Assembly (NCBI RefSeq): GCF_000633515.1
Contig: NZ_AYMP01000023.1
Span: 155,182 to 219,181, forward strand
Origin: Morganella morganii H1r
GTDB lineage: Bacteria; Pseudomonadota; Gammaproteobacteria; Enterobacterales; Enterobacteriaceae
Direction: 5' to 3'
DNA: 64,000 bases
Shown here: in pieces, positions 18,446 to 27,948 of the stretch
Layout of the letters: every line of letters starts with the position of its first letter
Numbering within the stretch: position 1 is the stretch's first letter
Notes under the pieces: generated by a model
Databases searched by the model: none
The model's input: the letters and a program-made list of their open reading frames with translations, nothing else
What the model was told of the DNA's origin: nothing
Position numbers and translations under genes: made by a program

Positions 18446-19129
18446 TCAGTGTTTGTGATCATGGTCGTGATCGTGGTGATGATCATGACTGTGACCGTGG
18501 TCGTGACTGTGGTCATGGTCATGGCTGTGCCCGTGATCGTGGCCATGTGAATGTGAGTGCCCGTGGTTATGTGCCACATGCACGTGAGTATCTGTCTCTT
18601 CCGCGCCGCCGAACAGCAGACGGGATTCTGAGTTGGTCAGGATCGGCAGAATGGTTTCGCCTTTGACGAAAGCAAACGTATCATTGCCGAAGCCGTGAGT
18701 GCGCATCACCGATTCCATCACTTTTTCACTGACGGTCAGCGGGACATACACCTTGTTTTCTTTGATAACGGCTTTCCAGTGCTGGTTACCGAGCGCATGA
18801 CCCAGTTCAAAACTGATGCGGATCTGCTCTTCCGGCGTGCTGCCCTGAAGACGTTTGAGATCAACAACCATGACATCACGCAGATCGATCTGGACGACAA
18901 CCATGGTATTAGCGGCATCATCGGTGTGGATCACATCTCCGTCAGACAACAGCACGTTGCGATCCAGCGCGATCCCGATATCCAGCCCGTTTTGGGTGTG
19001 TTTACGGCAGCGGCTTTTCTGGGCTTCCCGCTGATCGAGGATCAGCATATCCACCGTCATGTCGTTCGCTTTATCAGCCCACGCCTGATCTTTTCTGACG
19101 TTGCCGAGAATGTGCTCAATGAGGATCAT
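18446..19129 (-). CDS. ureE: Urease nickel metallochaperone UreE with long His-rich tail
   Basis: UreE collects nickel and passes it to UreG. Residues 1-75 form the peptide-binding domain and about 80-150 the metal-binding domain with the conserved GHALGNQHW. From about residue 180 to the end there is a tail made almost only of His with Asp, Gly and Ser, containing about 24 histidines in 46 residues, longer than in many UreE proteins. The full length of 227 exceeds the roughly 160 residues of tail-less homologues. The tail is expected to store nickel. The repeated codons make this segment prone to length change. Confidence 0.96.
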   Translation of the reverse strand: MILIEHILGNVRKDQAWADKANDMTVDMLILDQREAQKSRCRKHTQNGLDIGIALDRNVLLSDGDVIHTDDAANTMVVVQIDLRDVMVVDLKRLQGSTPEEQIRISFELGHALGNQHWKAVIKENKVYVPLTVSEKVMESVMRTHGFGNDTFAFVKGETILPILTNSESRLLFGGAEETDTHVHVAHNHGHSHSHGHDHGHSHDHDHSHDHGHSHDHHHDHDHDHKH

Positions 19130-19216
19130 GGAATTACCTTTTTGTTATGCCCGGCGGGCTGAACAACACCCGCCGGGGAAGTCAGTTAACCCGGGACCTT
19201 TCAGCCCCGGATTCTG

Positions 19217-20935
19217 TTAACCAAAGAAATAACGCTGGTTCATTGCCGCTACCGAGATTGGCTGGCAGGTCGCGTGTTCCCCGTTAACTTTCACCGCGAA
19301 GGTTTCCGGATCCACTTCGATATCCGGGGTTTCGCCGTTACGGACCAGGTCGCGTTTGGTGGTGGTGCGCATGCCCTGCACCGCGACAACTTCGCGCTCC
19401 AGACCGGCTTTCTCTTTCACACCATCTTCCAGTGCTGCCTGAGACACGAAAGTCACACAGGTATCCTGCAGGGTTTTACCCATCGCACCAAACATCGGAC
19501 GATAGAAGACCGGCTGCGGTGTCGGCAGGGAAGCGTTAGGGTCACCCATCGCTGCCCAGTTGATCATGCCGCCTTTGATAACCAGTTTTGGTTTCGCGCC
19601 GAAGAAACGCGGATCCCACAGAACCAGGTCAGCCATTTTGCCGACTTCGACTGAGCCGAGAACATGGCTGATACCCTGGGCAATCGCCGGGTTAATGGTG
19701 ATTTTTGCCACGTAACGCAGAACACGGAAGTTATCGTTACCCGCCGCATCTTCCGGCAGTTTGCCGCGCGCCGCTTTCATGGCGTTAGCGGTCTGGATCA
19801 CACGCAGCCAGTTCTCACCGACACGACCCATCGCCTGGGAGTCACTGGAGAACATGGAGATTGCACCCATATCATGCAGCACGTTTTCCGCTGCGATGGT
19901 TTCCGGACGCACACGGCTTTCCGCGAAGGAAACGTCAGCCGGCACATTCGGGTTCAGGTTGTGACATACCATGATCATGTCGAACAGTTCTGCCTGGCTG
20001 TTGATGCCGTACGGCAGGGTCGGGTTGGTGGAGCTCGGCAGCACGTTCGGCTGGCTGACCACTTTGATGATGTCCGGCGCATGACCACCGCCCGCACCTT
20101 CGGTGTGGTAAGTATGGATAGTACGGCCTTCAAAGGCTTCGATGGTATCTTCCACATACCCGCCTTCGTTCAGACTGTCAGTGTGTACCGCAACCTGGAT
20201 ATCATAGTCATCTGCCACACGCAGGGCATGACGGATGGCGTTGGAAGTTGCACCCCAGTCTTCGTGGACTTTCAGACCGGCAACACCGGCAATGATCTGT
20301 TCAACCAGCGGATCGCGGGCAAAAGAGTTACCTTTCCCGAGCATACCGACGTTAACCGGTAAACCTTCCAGTGAACGCAGCATCGCGCGGATGTTCCACG
20401 GACCGGCGGTAACGGTTGTCCCGTTGGTGCCGTCTGTCGGCCCGATACCACCGCCGAAGAAGGTGGTGACACCGTTGGACAGCGCCGCATAAGCCTGCTG
20501 TGGTGAAATCAGGTGAATATGGGTATCAATACCCGCCGCTGTCAGGATCAGATGCTCACCGGAGATAGCATCAGTCGATACCCCGGCAACCATTCCCGGG
20601 GTGATACCGTCCTGGAGATTCGGGTTACCGCTCTTACCGATACCGACGATTTTACCGTCCTTCACACCCACGTCCGCTTTGATAACGCCTAATTTGGCAT
20701 CGACGATAGTAACGTTGGTGATCACCAGGTCGAGCACACCGTTATCGCTGGTCAGTGTGTTGTTCGCACCCATCCCGTCACGGAGGGATTTCCCGCCGCC
20801 GTAAACAGATTCTTCACCGTAACCGCGTAAGTCTTTTTCAATTTCGATATAGAGATCAGTATCACCAAGACGGATTTTGTCTCCGGTGGTCGGCCCGAAC
20901 AGGCCGCAATATTCTTGTCTGGAAATCTGTGGCAT
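19217..20935 (-). CDS. ureC: Urease alpha subunit (catalytic)
   Basis: UreC holds the two-nickel active site that splits urea to ammonia and carbamate. The 572 residues contain all needed parts: [11 protein letters not shown] (two nickel His), [11 protein letters not shown] (the carbamylated Lys bridging both nickels), AVHTDSLNE and [15 protein letters not shown] (His ligands and substrate His), MVCHNLNPN (flap Cys) and [14 protein letters not shown] (Asp ligand). The ATG at 20935 gives the standard start [18 protein letters not shown]; an in-frame extension of 13 residues is not conserved. It follows ureB by 67 bases. Confidence 0.98.
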   Translation of the reverse strand: MPQISRQEYCGLFGPTTGDKIRLGDTDLYIEIEKDLRGYGEESVYGGGKSLRDGMGANNTLTSDNGVLDLVITNVTIVDAKLGVIKADVGVKDGKIVGIGKSGNPNLQDGITPGMVAGVSTDAISGEHLILTAAGIDTHIHLISPQQAYAALSNGVTTFFGGGIGPTDGTNGTTVTAGPWNIRAMLRSLEGLPVNVGMLGKGNSFARDPLVEQIIAGVAGLKVHEDWGATSNAIRHALRVADDYDIQVAVHTDSLNEGGYVEDTIEAFEGRTIHTYHTEGAGGGHAPDIIKVVSQPNVLPSSTNPTLPYGINSQAELFDMIMVCHNLNPNVPADVSFAESRVRPETIAAENVLHDMGAISMFSSDSQAMGRVGENWLRVIQTANAMKAARGKLPEDAAGNDNFRVLRYVAKITINPAIAQGISHVLGSVEVGKMADLVLWDPRFFGAKPKLVIKGGMINWAAMGDPNASLPTPQPVFYRPMFGAMGKTLQDTCVTFVSQAALEDGVKEKAGLEREVVAVQGMRTTTKRDLVRNGETPDIEVDPETFAVKVNGEHATCQPISVAAMNQRYFFG

Positions 20936-21002
20936 AACGTGTTCCTTATTTCGTTCAGGATGCCTGTGCATCACTGCCGGAAAATCGTGTCAGGACGGAG
21001 AA

Positions 21003-21425
21003 TTACTTATTCGCTTCTGCTTTATGGCTGAAACCGCGGGCAATTGCCTCGTTCAGGGCAATCGCTTTTGCCGGACGTTCGCTGATGGCCACATTATTAC
21101 CGGCCCAGCCGTCCACCAGGTTGTTAAACCCGTACACTGTCTGTTTGCCGCCGTAAGGAATAAGAGAAACTTCAGTTTCATCGCCCGGCTCAAAACGGAT
21201 GGCAGTCGTGGATGAAATATTCAGGCGTTTGCCGTAAGCCGCTTCACGATCGAATTCCAGGGCATGGTTCACTTCAAAAAAGTGAAAATGCGAACCGATC
21301 TGAATCGGGCGATCCCCGGTATTACGGACTTTAATTTTGGTTTCCGGCTTACCGGCATTAAATTCAATCGGGGTATCCGCAAAAATGACTCCGCCTAACG
21401 GCGTGGGTTGTTTTGTATTGCTCAT
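21003..21425 (-). CDS. ureB: Urease beta subunit
   Basis: UreB is the small beta subunit that packs against UreC in the (ABC)3 trimer. The 140 residues show the conserved core [17 protein letters not shown] and [24 protein letters not shown], with an N-terminal and C-terminal extension relative to the roughly 105-residue Klebsiella protein; such longer forms are known from Yersinia. It stands between ureA (29 bases upstream) and ureC. No catalytic residues are expected. Confidence 0.97.
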   Translation of the reverse strand: MSNTKQPTPLGGVIFADTPIEFNAGKPETKIKVRNTGDRPIQIGSHFHFFEVNHALEFDREAAYGKRLNISSTTAIRFEPGDETEVSLIPYGGKQTVYGFNNLVDGWAGNNVAISERPAKAIALNEAIARGFSHKAEANK

Positions 21426-21454
21426 AATCAGAACCTCACCTTTTTGCTGTACGT

Positions 21455-21757
21455 TTATTTGATTGGGTTATGAACCGTCACCAGACGGCTGCCGTCTGTG
21501 AAAATCGCCTCAACCTGCACATTCGGGATTAAATCATCCACCCCTTCCATCACATCGGCTTTGGTCAGCACAGTAGCGGCTTCTTTCATCACATCTTCCA
21601 CTGTTTTGCCGTCACGGGCGCCTTCCAGTGCTGTTACCGTGATAATCGCGACCGCTTCCGGGTAGTTCAGTTTTACCCCTCTGTCACGGCGTCGCTGTGC
21701 GACATCCGCCAGGGTGTATATCATCAGCTTTTCAACTTCTCTCGGGGTTAATTGCAT
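21455..21757 (-). CDS. ureA: Urease gamma subunit
   Basis: UreA is the 100-residue gamma subunit of urease. The ATG at 21757 gives the family start [20 protein letters not shown]; the upstream 11 in-frame residues are not conserved. The later RLVTVHNPI end is also standard. It is the first gene of ureABCEFGD. No ureR-type AraC regulator lies next to it, which agrees with the constitutive urease reported for Morganella. Confidence 0.97.
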   Translation of the reverse strand: MQLTPREVEKLMIYTLADVAQRRRDRGVKLNYPEAVAIITVTALEGARDGKTVEDVMKEAATVLTKADVMEGVDDLIPNVQVEAIFTDGSRLVTVHNPIK

Positions 21758-22156
21758 AACGCCTCCACAATTGAATGAAACCAGAGTCATCAGACAGCAA
21801 TCCGGGAATTTTCGGTTTCCGGGTCACCGTGATTTCAGTTTTTATTTCAGTGGCGCATCCGCTGAATGCAGACACAATCCGCCACTGACCGCCGGACATG
21901 CGCAGGCGCACACCCGGAAATACTAAAGTGTGAAAAATGTAAGCTGTTAATCAGCCATAAAAAAATAAATCATTCACCGCTGTTCTCCTGAATAAGAAAA
22001 CGATGTTCAGATCCCTTGATGACTATGCAGTGTTTCCGTTACCGCATATAGATGAATTAATATCTGCTACTGTGTTTAAATATAAAATCAATCACCATAC
22101 TGATTTTCAGTAAATAAATAATAAATACTCAGATAAAGACTAAATAAAACGGATTA
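21758..22156 (-). other. Gene-free stretch upstream of the urease operon
   Basis: About 400 bases between the start of ureA and the end of the nickel ABC transporter. It turns AT-rich from about 21910. It should carry the ureA promoter on the minus strand. I see no convincing gene, CRP site or NikR-type box in it. Confidence 0.5.
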
Positions 22157-22945
22157 TCATCTGAGTTTATTCTGCCCGGACAAAAAGCGGTGCTCCGGCA
22201 ATGCATCCCACAGTGACTGCAGCCACGGGCTGCCTTTCCCGTTCAGTAACGCCTGCGATGTCAGTGTTTCCTGTAAAACCCCGTGACGCAACACCGCAAT
22301 CCGGTCAGCAAAGCGGGCTGCCATTGCCAGATCATGCGTGACCCACAATACACCGCGCCCGTCCGCACACAGCACTTTCAGGTGTGCGAGTATCTGCCCT
22401 GCGTGTTCATCATCCAGCCAGGAGGTAATTTCATCCGCCAGAATATACTGCGCCCCGGTCAGGGTCGCGCCACAGGTCAGCACCCGTTTGGCCATCCCGC
22501 CTGAGAGCCGGTTCGGAAAGGCGCCCGTCAGCTCAGGCCGGAGGTTATAACGTTGCAGCTGACGCGCCACATCGTGCATCTTCACATGCATGCCGCTGAG
22601 CGTGGCTGCGCGTTCCAGCTGCGGGCCGACCCGCACCAGCGGATTGAGCGCGCTCACCCCCTGCGGCACATAACACAGGGTGTTGCCGCGGTGCAGCTGC
22701 TTACTCTCTTCCGTCAGGGTTTCCCCCGCCAGCGAAATAGCGCCCCGGCAGCGCATATTGTCCGGCAGCAGCCCCAGCGCACTCTGCAGCAGCAGACTTT
22801 TGCCTTCCCCGCTGCTGCCGACCAGCGCCACCAGCTCACCGGGCTGAACCGCCAGGGAAATATCTGTCAGCAGCGGCTGCCAGCGTTTTTTCCGCAGCCA
22901 GCTGAACTGCGCGACATCAATGGCAAGCCGGTCAAATTTCAGCAT
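22157..22945 (-). CDS. yntD: Nickel/peptide-type ABC transporter ATPase (NikD/YntD-like)
   Basis: A 262-residue ATPase of the dipeptide/nickel ABC family. Walker A is GSSGEGKS (about residue 43), the signature LSGGM at about 147 and Walker B YILADE at about 167. It ends a four-gene operon of binding protein, two permeases and this ATPase, its ATG overlapping the permease stop by one base. Family importers normally use two different ATPases; the second is absent here. Neighbouring urease makes nickel, as in the Yersinia ynt system, the likely cargo, but peptides cannot be excluded. Confidence 0.7.
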   Translation of the reverse strand: MLKFDRLAIDVAQFSWLRKKRWQPLLTDISLAVQPGELVALVGSSGEGKSLLLQSALGLLPDNMRCRGAISLAGETLTEESKQLHRGNTLCYVPQGVSALNPLVRVGPQLERAATLSGMHVKMHDVARQLQRYNLRPELTGAFPNRLSGGMAKRVLTCGATLTGAQYILADEITSWLDDEHAGQILAHLKVLCADGRGVLWVTHDLAMAARFADRIAVLRHGVLQETLTSQALLNGKGSPWLQSLWDALPEHRFLSGQNKLR

Positions 22946-23751
22946 TATGCGATCCTCAGCCAGAGCTGTTGTAAGGCTTTCGCAAACTGATCAAACAGTA
23001 ACACCAGTCCGACCAGCACCAGTCCCGGGAAAAATGCCAGCCACCAGGCACCGGTACTGAGATAGCGCAGTGCATCTGACAGCAGGATCCCCAGTGATGC
23101 CTCATGCGGCGCAAGCCCGAAGCCCAGAAAACTGAGCGCCGCACTGTGCAGTACCGAATGCGGGAACATCAGCAGTGTGCCGACAATCCACTGCGGTAAT
23201 AACATTGGCAGATAATGATGACGCCAGCAATACAACCGTGAATTTCCCATACGCTGCGCCAGCATCACATAATCCGTTTCCCGTACCCGCAAAATTTCTG
23301 AGCGCAGGATCAGCGTCAGTTTCGGCCAGTGTGTCAGCGCTACCGCCCAGATCACGCCGGATTTTCCGCCGCCCAGAGTGAAACAGATTAAAATCAGCAG
23401 CAGCAGGTGCGGCAGTGCCAGCAGTGCATCAATCACCCCGCGCACCAGATAATCTGTCCCTTTGTTAATTGTTGATAACCCGGCCATCGTCAGCGCCACC
23501 AGCCCGCTGGTCAGGGCGGAAATCAGCCCGATCTGCAGACTGGTTGCCATCCCCTGAAAGGTACGATCCCACAGATCACGCCCCAGGCTGTCAGTGCCGA
23601 ACCAGTGCGCGACAGACGGTGCCTGCCGCCGCGCCAGGAAATCCATATCAATATCAGTGTGTGTGATCCAGATGGCATACACGCCCAGCAGGATCAGCAT
23701 CAGTAATGTGCCCGTCAGTTTTAACAGCGCGCGGTTCGGGTTATGCGTCAT
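22945..23751 (-). CDS. yntC: Nickel/peptide-type ABC transporter permease (NikC/YntC-like)
   Basis: A 268-residue inner-membrane permease of the DppC/NikC group with six predicted membrane segments. The N-terminal family domain shows HWFGTDSLGRDLWDRTFQG (about 50-68), and the cytoplasmic coupling loop lies around the central LRSEILRVRETDYVMLA, the usual EAA-like site for ATPase contact. Its start overlaps the stop of the preceding permease in an ATGA, so the two are made together. Substrate inferred from the adjacent urease operon. Confidence 0.72.
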   Translation of the reverse strand: MTHNPNRALLKLTGTLLMLILLGVYAIWITHTDIDMDFLARRQAPSVAHWFGTDSLGRDLWDRTFQGMATSLQIGLISALTSGLVALTMAGLSTINKGTDYLVRGVIDALLALPHLLLLILICFTLGGGKSGVIWAVALTHWPKLTLILRSEILRVRETDYVMLAQRMGNSRLYCWRHHYLPMLLPQWIVGTLLMFPHSVLHSAALSFLGFGLAPHEASLGILLSDALRYLSTGAWWLAFFPGLVLVGLVLLFDQFAKALQQLWLRIA

Positions 23752-24716
23752 GATTCGCGGATCACTCCCTGATTCACGCGGCGCAGTAAAATATCCGCCG
23801 TGCTGTTACCGATAAAAATCAGGATCGCGCAAAACATTACAATGCCCATCAGCAGCGGGATATCCCCCCGCAGCCCCGCGTCTATCGTCGCCTGTCCCAG
23901 TCCCGGATAGGCGAACACTTTCTCCGCCAGCAGCGAACCGCTCAGCAGTTCCCCCACAGAGGCAAACTGTAAACAGAGTGCCGGGGTAATGGCGTGACGC
24001 AGCACATGAAATTTAATCATCGGCCAGCCTTTATCCCCCTGCGCTTTCGCATAACGGATAAATTCGGTCCCCATCACTTCCGCCACTTTTGCCCGTGTGT
24101 GCAGGGCAATATTACCGACACCGAGTAAGCCCAGCGCCAGCACCGGCAGAATCAGGTGATGAATTTTCTGCCCGAAGGTTGCTGTATCCGCATCCTCGCC
24201 CATCGGCCAGGCACAACAGATTGGTGCCCAGTTCAGGGTGACCGCAAACAGCGACAACAGCAGCAACCCTATCCAGAATGTCGGTATCGAAGCCAGCAGA
24301 TACGACAGCGCCGAAATCATTTTGTCCGGCCAGCGGTTCAGGTAACGCCCGGCCACCAGCCCCAGCAGCAGCCCGGCAATACCCGAGAGCAGCCAGGCGC
24401 TGATAAGCAGTGCCAGTGACGGCCCGAGCCGTGCCGAAATCACCTCTGACACCGGCGCGTTATACAGCATGGAGTAACCGAGGTCGCCCCGCAGCATCTG
24501 TGAGAACCAAATCCAGAACCGCTGCCACAGCGGCTGATCCAGTCCCCAGCGGGCTGCAATCGCCGGATATTGCTCCGGCGGTACATGCAGCAGATCATTT
24601 CCGATATAGGCTCTGATCGGGTCTATCGGCGAATAACTGAGGAGGATAAACACCCCCGCCGCCGTGACCGTCAGCAAACAAACAAACCGCACGAAAAGGA
24701 ACAGGGCACTGCGCAT
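23748..24716 (-). CDS. yntB: Nickel/peptide-type ABC transporter permease (NikB/YntB-like)
   Basis: A 322-residue permease of the DppB/NikB group, with an N-terminal membrane segment (FVRFVCLLTVTAAGVFILL), the family segment on the periplasmic side and five further hydrophobic stretches. The coupling loop region RAKVAEVMGTEFIRYAKAQG (about 208-227) is the EAA-like site. It shares one base with the end of the binding-protein gene and four with the next permease, showing one tightly packed transcript. Confidence 0.72.
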   Translation of the reverse strand: MRSALFLFVRFVCLLTVTAAGVFILLSYSPIDPIRAYIGNDLLHVPPEQYPAIAARWGLDQPLWQRFWIWFSQMLRGDLGYSMLYNAPVSEVISARLGPSLALLISAWLLSGIAGLLLGLVAGRYLNRWPDKMISALSYLLASIPTFWIGLLLLSLFAVTLNWAPICCAWPMGEDADTATFGQKIHHLILPVLALGLLGVGNIALHTRAKVAEVMGTEFIRYAKAQGDKGWPMIKFHVLRHAITPALCLQFASVGELLSGSLLAEKVFAYPGLGQATIDAGLRGDIPLLMGIVMFCAILIFIGNSTADILLRRVNQGVIRES

Positions 24717-26311
24717 TATTTACAGGTCCAGGCCCAGTCATCCACACTGTTGAGCAGTGACCATGATCCGTGGATCTCCGGTGCACCCTTGCCCAAATCA
24801 ACACAATCACTCACCACATAGGTATGCTGCACATTCAGCAGCCACGCCCAGGCGGCATCCCCTTTAATCCCGGTACCGGTTTTGCCGTTCCAGTCCACCT
24901 GCTGCCAGACAGGAATAGCCGCTTCCTGATCCGGCGCACTCATGGCTTTCTCAAGGATGGCATCCACCTGCGGATTTTTGTAATAGCCCGGGTTGTAGAA
25001 TTCCACACCCGCTGCTTTGCTGCTGTAGTGATGGACTAACTCCATCGGATCCAGACTGCCCCAGCCGAACAGGGTCGGGTTGGCGTGCATATGGCGCTCG
25101 ACGGTTTCCCAGCTGCCGGACTGTAAATCCAGTTCAATGCCGATGGGTTTCAGGAAGGCGCGGATAGCCTGTGCCAGGTCACGGCGGGTGGTATCCCCGC
25201 TGGTGTACCACAGCGTCAGTCTGGCGACTTTGCCGTCTTTCTCACGCAGCCCGTCTTTATTCAGTTTCCAGCCGGCTTCTTCCAGAATCTGTTTGGCTTT
25301 TTCCGCATCACCATCTTTAAAGGCGGCTTCCGGATTGTTCCACGGCAGCCCGTGAACACCGGTAAAGGCCGGTACGGCGTACCCTTCCATCACCTGTTCA
25401 GACAGCAGTTTGCGGTCAATCGCGTAGTTGATGGCTTTACGGATGGCGATATCGGCAGTGATATCGTTACCGATCGGATAACCCTGTGCGTCTTTTTCAC
25501 CGGCTTTCGGAATCGGGAAGACAATACCGCGGTTTTCCACGCTGGCACGCTCCACCAGTTTCATTCCTTTGACATCACCGGCAGTCGCAGCGATCACCGG
25601 CGGAATGCGGACAACCTCAAGCTGACGGCTCTGTGCGGCAGCAAAGGCAGAATCTTCATCCAGGAAGACAAACACCAGCTTGTTAAAGTCATTTTTCGGC
25701 CCGGCATAATACGGGTTAGCCTCAACAATCAGCTGCTGTCCCGGCTGGAAAGCCACCAGACGATACGGCCCGGCACCCACCGGTTTTTGGGCATACTGTC
25801 TGGCATCGTATTTATCAGCGGACACAATCCCGAGAGAGCCGAGCACGTTGATAAAGGTACTCTGTGGTTCGGACAGGGTGATTTTCACTGTCAGCGGGTC
25901 AATTTCCTCCGCTTTGGCAAAGTTACCCATATCGATTTTGCCGCCGCCGGCGGCGGCATTGTTATAAGTGAACGCCACATCTTTGGCGGTCAGCGGGGAG
26001 CCGTCTGAGAATTTCAGGTCTTTTTTCAGCTTCAGTGTCCACTCTTTGCCGTCGGCATTATGGTCGTAGCTGTCCAGCAGATAGCTGTGCCAGGAAAGAT
26101 CGGCCTTTTGTTTGAGCAGCGGGCTGTGCAGTAACAGATAACTGCCGTGGCTCCAGCCGAGCATCGGGTCAAACCCTTCTGTCGGTTCTGCACCGATGGC
26201 CAGCCGCAATGTATGACCGGTATTTTCTGCCGCAGCCAGCGCTGAAGCACTGATTGCTGTACCTAACAGCAGAGAGACGAGTGTTCTTGCAAAAACTGAC
26301 TTTTTAGTCAT
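24716..26311 (-). CDS. yntA: Nickel/peptide-type periplasmic binding protein (NikA/YntA-like)
   Basis: A 531-residue family 5 solute-binding protein. It has a signal peptide (ARTLVSLLLGTAISASALA, cleavage near LAA-AE), the family opening LRLAIGAEPTEGFDPMLGW and the KDLKFSDGSPLTAKDVAFTYN segment at about 95-115. Two Cys near the C-terminus could form a disulphide. The order binding protein, permease, permease, ATPase equals yntABCD of Yersinia, where it supplies nickel to urease. His residues that would bind a nickel-histidine complex cannot be confirmed without a structure comparison. Confidence 0.7.
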   Translation of the reverse strand: MTKKSVFARTLVSLLLGTAISASALAAAENTGHTLRLAIGAEPTEGFDPMLGWSHGSYLLLHSPLLKQKADLSWHSYLLDSYDHNADGKEWTLKLKKDLKFSDGSPLTAKDVAFTYNNAAAGGGKIDMGNFAKAEEIDPLTVKITLSEPQSTFINVLGSLGIVSADKYDARQYAQKPVGAGPYRLVAFQPGQQLIVEANPYYAGPKNDFNKLVFVFLDEDSAFAAAQSRQLEVVRIPPVIAATAGDVKGMKLVERASVENRGIVFPIPKAGEKDAQGYPIGNDITADIAIRKAINYAIDRKLLSEQVMEGYAVPAFTGVHGLPWNNPEAAFKDGDAEKAKQILEEAGWKLNKDGLREKDGKVARLTLWYTSGDTTRRDLAQAIRAFLKPIGIELDLQSGSWETVERHMHANPTLFGWGSLDPMELVHHYSSKAAGVEFYNPGYYKNPQVDAILEKAMSAPDQEAAIPVWQQVDWNGKTGTGIKGDAAWAWLLNVQHTYVVSDCVDLGKGAPEIHGSWSLLNSVDDWAWTCK

Positions 26312-26637
26312 TATTCATCCTTACCTAACTAAAATTTTCATTATTTAATTTTAAGTTAATCCGGTATTACGAAAAATCACCTGTAAAAATTAATCTACCA
26401 AAGAAAACAGAGTTTATGCCACTAAAATCACGTCCGGAAATGATGCATACTAATGAATCGTGGTAAAAATCGGATTTCTCATATATTAAATTCTTTTATT
26501 CAATATTGCTGCTGAATAATAACGCTATTTCATGTTTCTCTGATAATTCACAAATGAAATATTTTGTAACACATTACCCATAAACAGACCAAAATTGATG
26601 ATTTACCAAGATATTATACTTATTACACATGAGCTCC

Positions 26638-26675
26638 GGGGGAGTATTATCAGCACCACCGCTGCCCCTTTTTTT
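26638..26675 (+). terminator. Terminator-like hairpin in the 26.6 kb intergenic region
   Basis: CAGC (26651-26654) pairs with GCTG (26661-26664) over ACCACC, and the adjoining CCCC (26665-26668) can pair with GGGG (26639-26642) across an 8-base bulge; seven T follow. It would end a plus-strand transcript although no gene precedes it on that strand, so a small RNA is possible. Confidence 0.4.
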
Positions 26676-26932
26676 GCAGTGTAGCACACTCTTTTTGAGA
26701 ATGACGGTTGAATTTCCCGCAGCAAAATAGGTTAATTAAATTAACTATTTTCATTTTGAAAATAATATCGGCATACGTCATAACAGCATTTTATCCAGGT
26801 CTGAACAGGCTTTACTGTGCCTGTTACAATATGAGTGGCTGAAACTCATTCAGATAAATTAAGAAAACCCATATAAAAACCGAAATATTGAACAGGGAAA
26901 AGATCACATAAGAAATAAAAACACGGAAAATA

Positions 26933-26976
26933 CAGACAATTCCTGGTAATAAAAATGAAATTTCGGGAATTGTCTG
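26933..26976 (-). terminator. Inverted repeat after the TonB-like gene
   Basis: CAGACAATTCC (26933-26943) and GGAATTGTCTG (26966-26976) are perfect 11-base arms around 22 bases. It lies 4 bases after the stop of the minus-strand TonB-like gene and is followed on that strand by TATTTTCC, so a weak terminator or end stabiliser is likely. Confidence 0.55.
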
Positions 26977-26980
26977 CTGG

Positions 26981-27757
26981 TTACAGGTAAAAACCGATGG
27001 GGGTGACTATCTCAATATGGCCGTTTCTGCCGCGTTCCTTTGGCGGCAGCGGAAAAGGGGATGCCCGTTGCACGGTGGCAAGTGCTTCTTTATCAAGCAA
27101 TTTTGTGCCGGATGAATTGACCAGCTCCGCAGAGATGACATTTCCCTGCATGTTCAGTGTTACTTTCACATGAGAAACACCGGTGGACTTATAACGCAGC
27201 AGCGCACGCGGATAACGTTTGTATTTCGCCAGGTGCGAATGTACTGCGCTTTCCCAGCCGGTGCTGCCGCTGACCGGCTGCGGTGCATGACTGGTAAAAT
27301 CCGCGCGGCTCGCGGAACTGTCGCCCTGATGCGGCGCAGAAGTGCTTTCTGCCAGTACCGGGGACGGGTTATCCGTTTCCGGCATTTTGATTTCCGTCAG
27401 CGGCTTTTGTTCCGCTTTTTTCTTTGGTTTCTCCGCTTTCCGCGTCCAGGTGCCCTGATCAGAAACCGCCAGTTTATCGACAGCAGATTCCCGCTCCGGC
27501 TCAGCCACCGGCTGTGGTGCCGGTTGTGACATCACCTGTCTGACGCCTTCCGCTTTTTCCGGCGGTGCACTTTCCAGCTGATAAACGCCCGCTGTCAGCA
27601 CAAACGCCGGGGGCAGCATACCTTTAGGCTCATCCGCTGAAAAGCTCAGCCAGCCCAGAAACAATGCCAGCAGCAGCGCGTGAGCACCCACACTGGCAGC
27701 CGTGCCGCAGACTGAATATCGCCTGTTCTGACAACAGGCCGCAGCCATATTCAACAT
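26981..27757 (-). CDS. TonB-like energy transducer (FusB type)
   Basis: A 258-residue TonB homologue. One membrane helix lies at about residues 18-38 (TAASVGAHALLLALFLGWLSF), then a long Pro/Lys/Glu-rich periplasmic spacer (EKPKKKAEQKP), and a C-terminal TonB domain (about 165-258) with KYKRYPRALLRYKSTGVSHVKVTL and the end HIEIVTPIGFYL. It transmits proton-motive energy to an outer-membrane receptor. It is divergent from the sigma factor of the adjacent receptor cluster; in Pectobacterium the equivalent fusB sits with the ferredoxin receptor gene. ATG at 27757 is preferred over the adjoining GTG. No exbB or exbD gene is nearby. Confidence 0.85.
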   Translation of the reverse strand: MLNMAAACCQNRRYSVCGTAASVGAHALLLALFLGWLSFSADEPKGMLPPAFVLTAGVYQLESAPPEKAEGVRQVMSQPAPQPVAEPERESAVDKLAVSDQGTWTRKAEKPKKKAEQKPLTEIKMPETDNPSPVLAESTSAPHQGDSSASRADFTSHAPQPVSGSTGWESAVHSHLAKYKRYPRALLRYKSTGVSHVKVTLNMQGNVISAELVNSSGTKLLDKEALATVQRASPFPLPPKERGRNGHIEIVTPIGFYL

Positions 27758-27812
27758 CACTCAACTCACTTTTTAATCGTTATTCACGTATTTCAATTTG
27801 TAAAATTACAGG

Positions 27813-27831
27813 CATAATGATAACGCAAATG
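27813..27831. promoter_or_regulatory. Possible Fur box between TonB-like gene and sigma factor
   Basis: The stretch CATAATGATAACGCAAATG matches the 19-base Fur consensus at 12 positions, with ten in a row (ATAATGATAA). It lies in the divergent promoter region, where iron control of both directions would make sense. The right half is poor. Confidence 0.45.
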
Positions 27832-27948
27832 ATATTTCTTTTTATTATTAAATAATAATTCAAATAACAACAATGAGATTTTTTGGATTTTTCTAAGCAA
27901 TGCGTAATGACTCCTTCAATTACGATGACTTCGGCACACACCAGAAAA

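Larger units (their letters stand above)
26312..26980. other. Gene-free stretch between nickel importer and TonB-like gene
   Basis: About 670 AT-rich bases without a convincing gene. The left part should carry the promoter of the nickel-type importer on the minus strand. It includes a terminator-like structure on the plus strand at 26638-26675, a short hairpin around 26678-26690 (AGTGT-AGC-ACACT then CTTTTT), and an 11-pair inverted repeat at 26933-26976. I do not see a NikR-type operator. Confidence 0.5.

Noticed and set aside
21758..22156. UreR-type regulation of urease
   Set aside because: No AraC-type gene adjoins the urease operon; the AraC gene at 749-1612 is 20 kb away and not UreR-like enough to claim.
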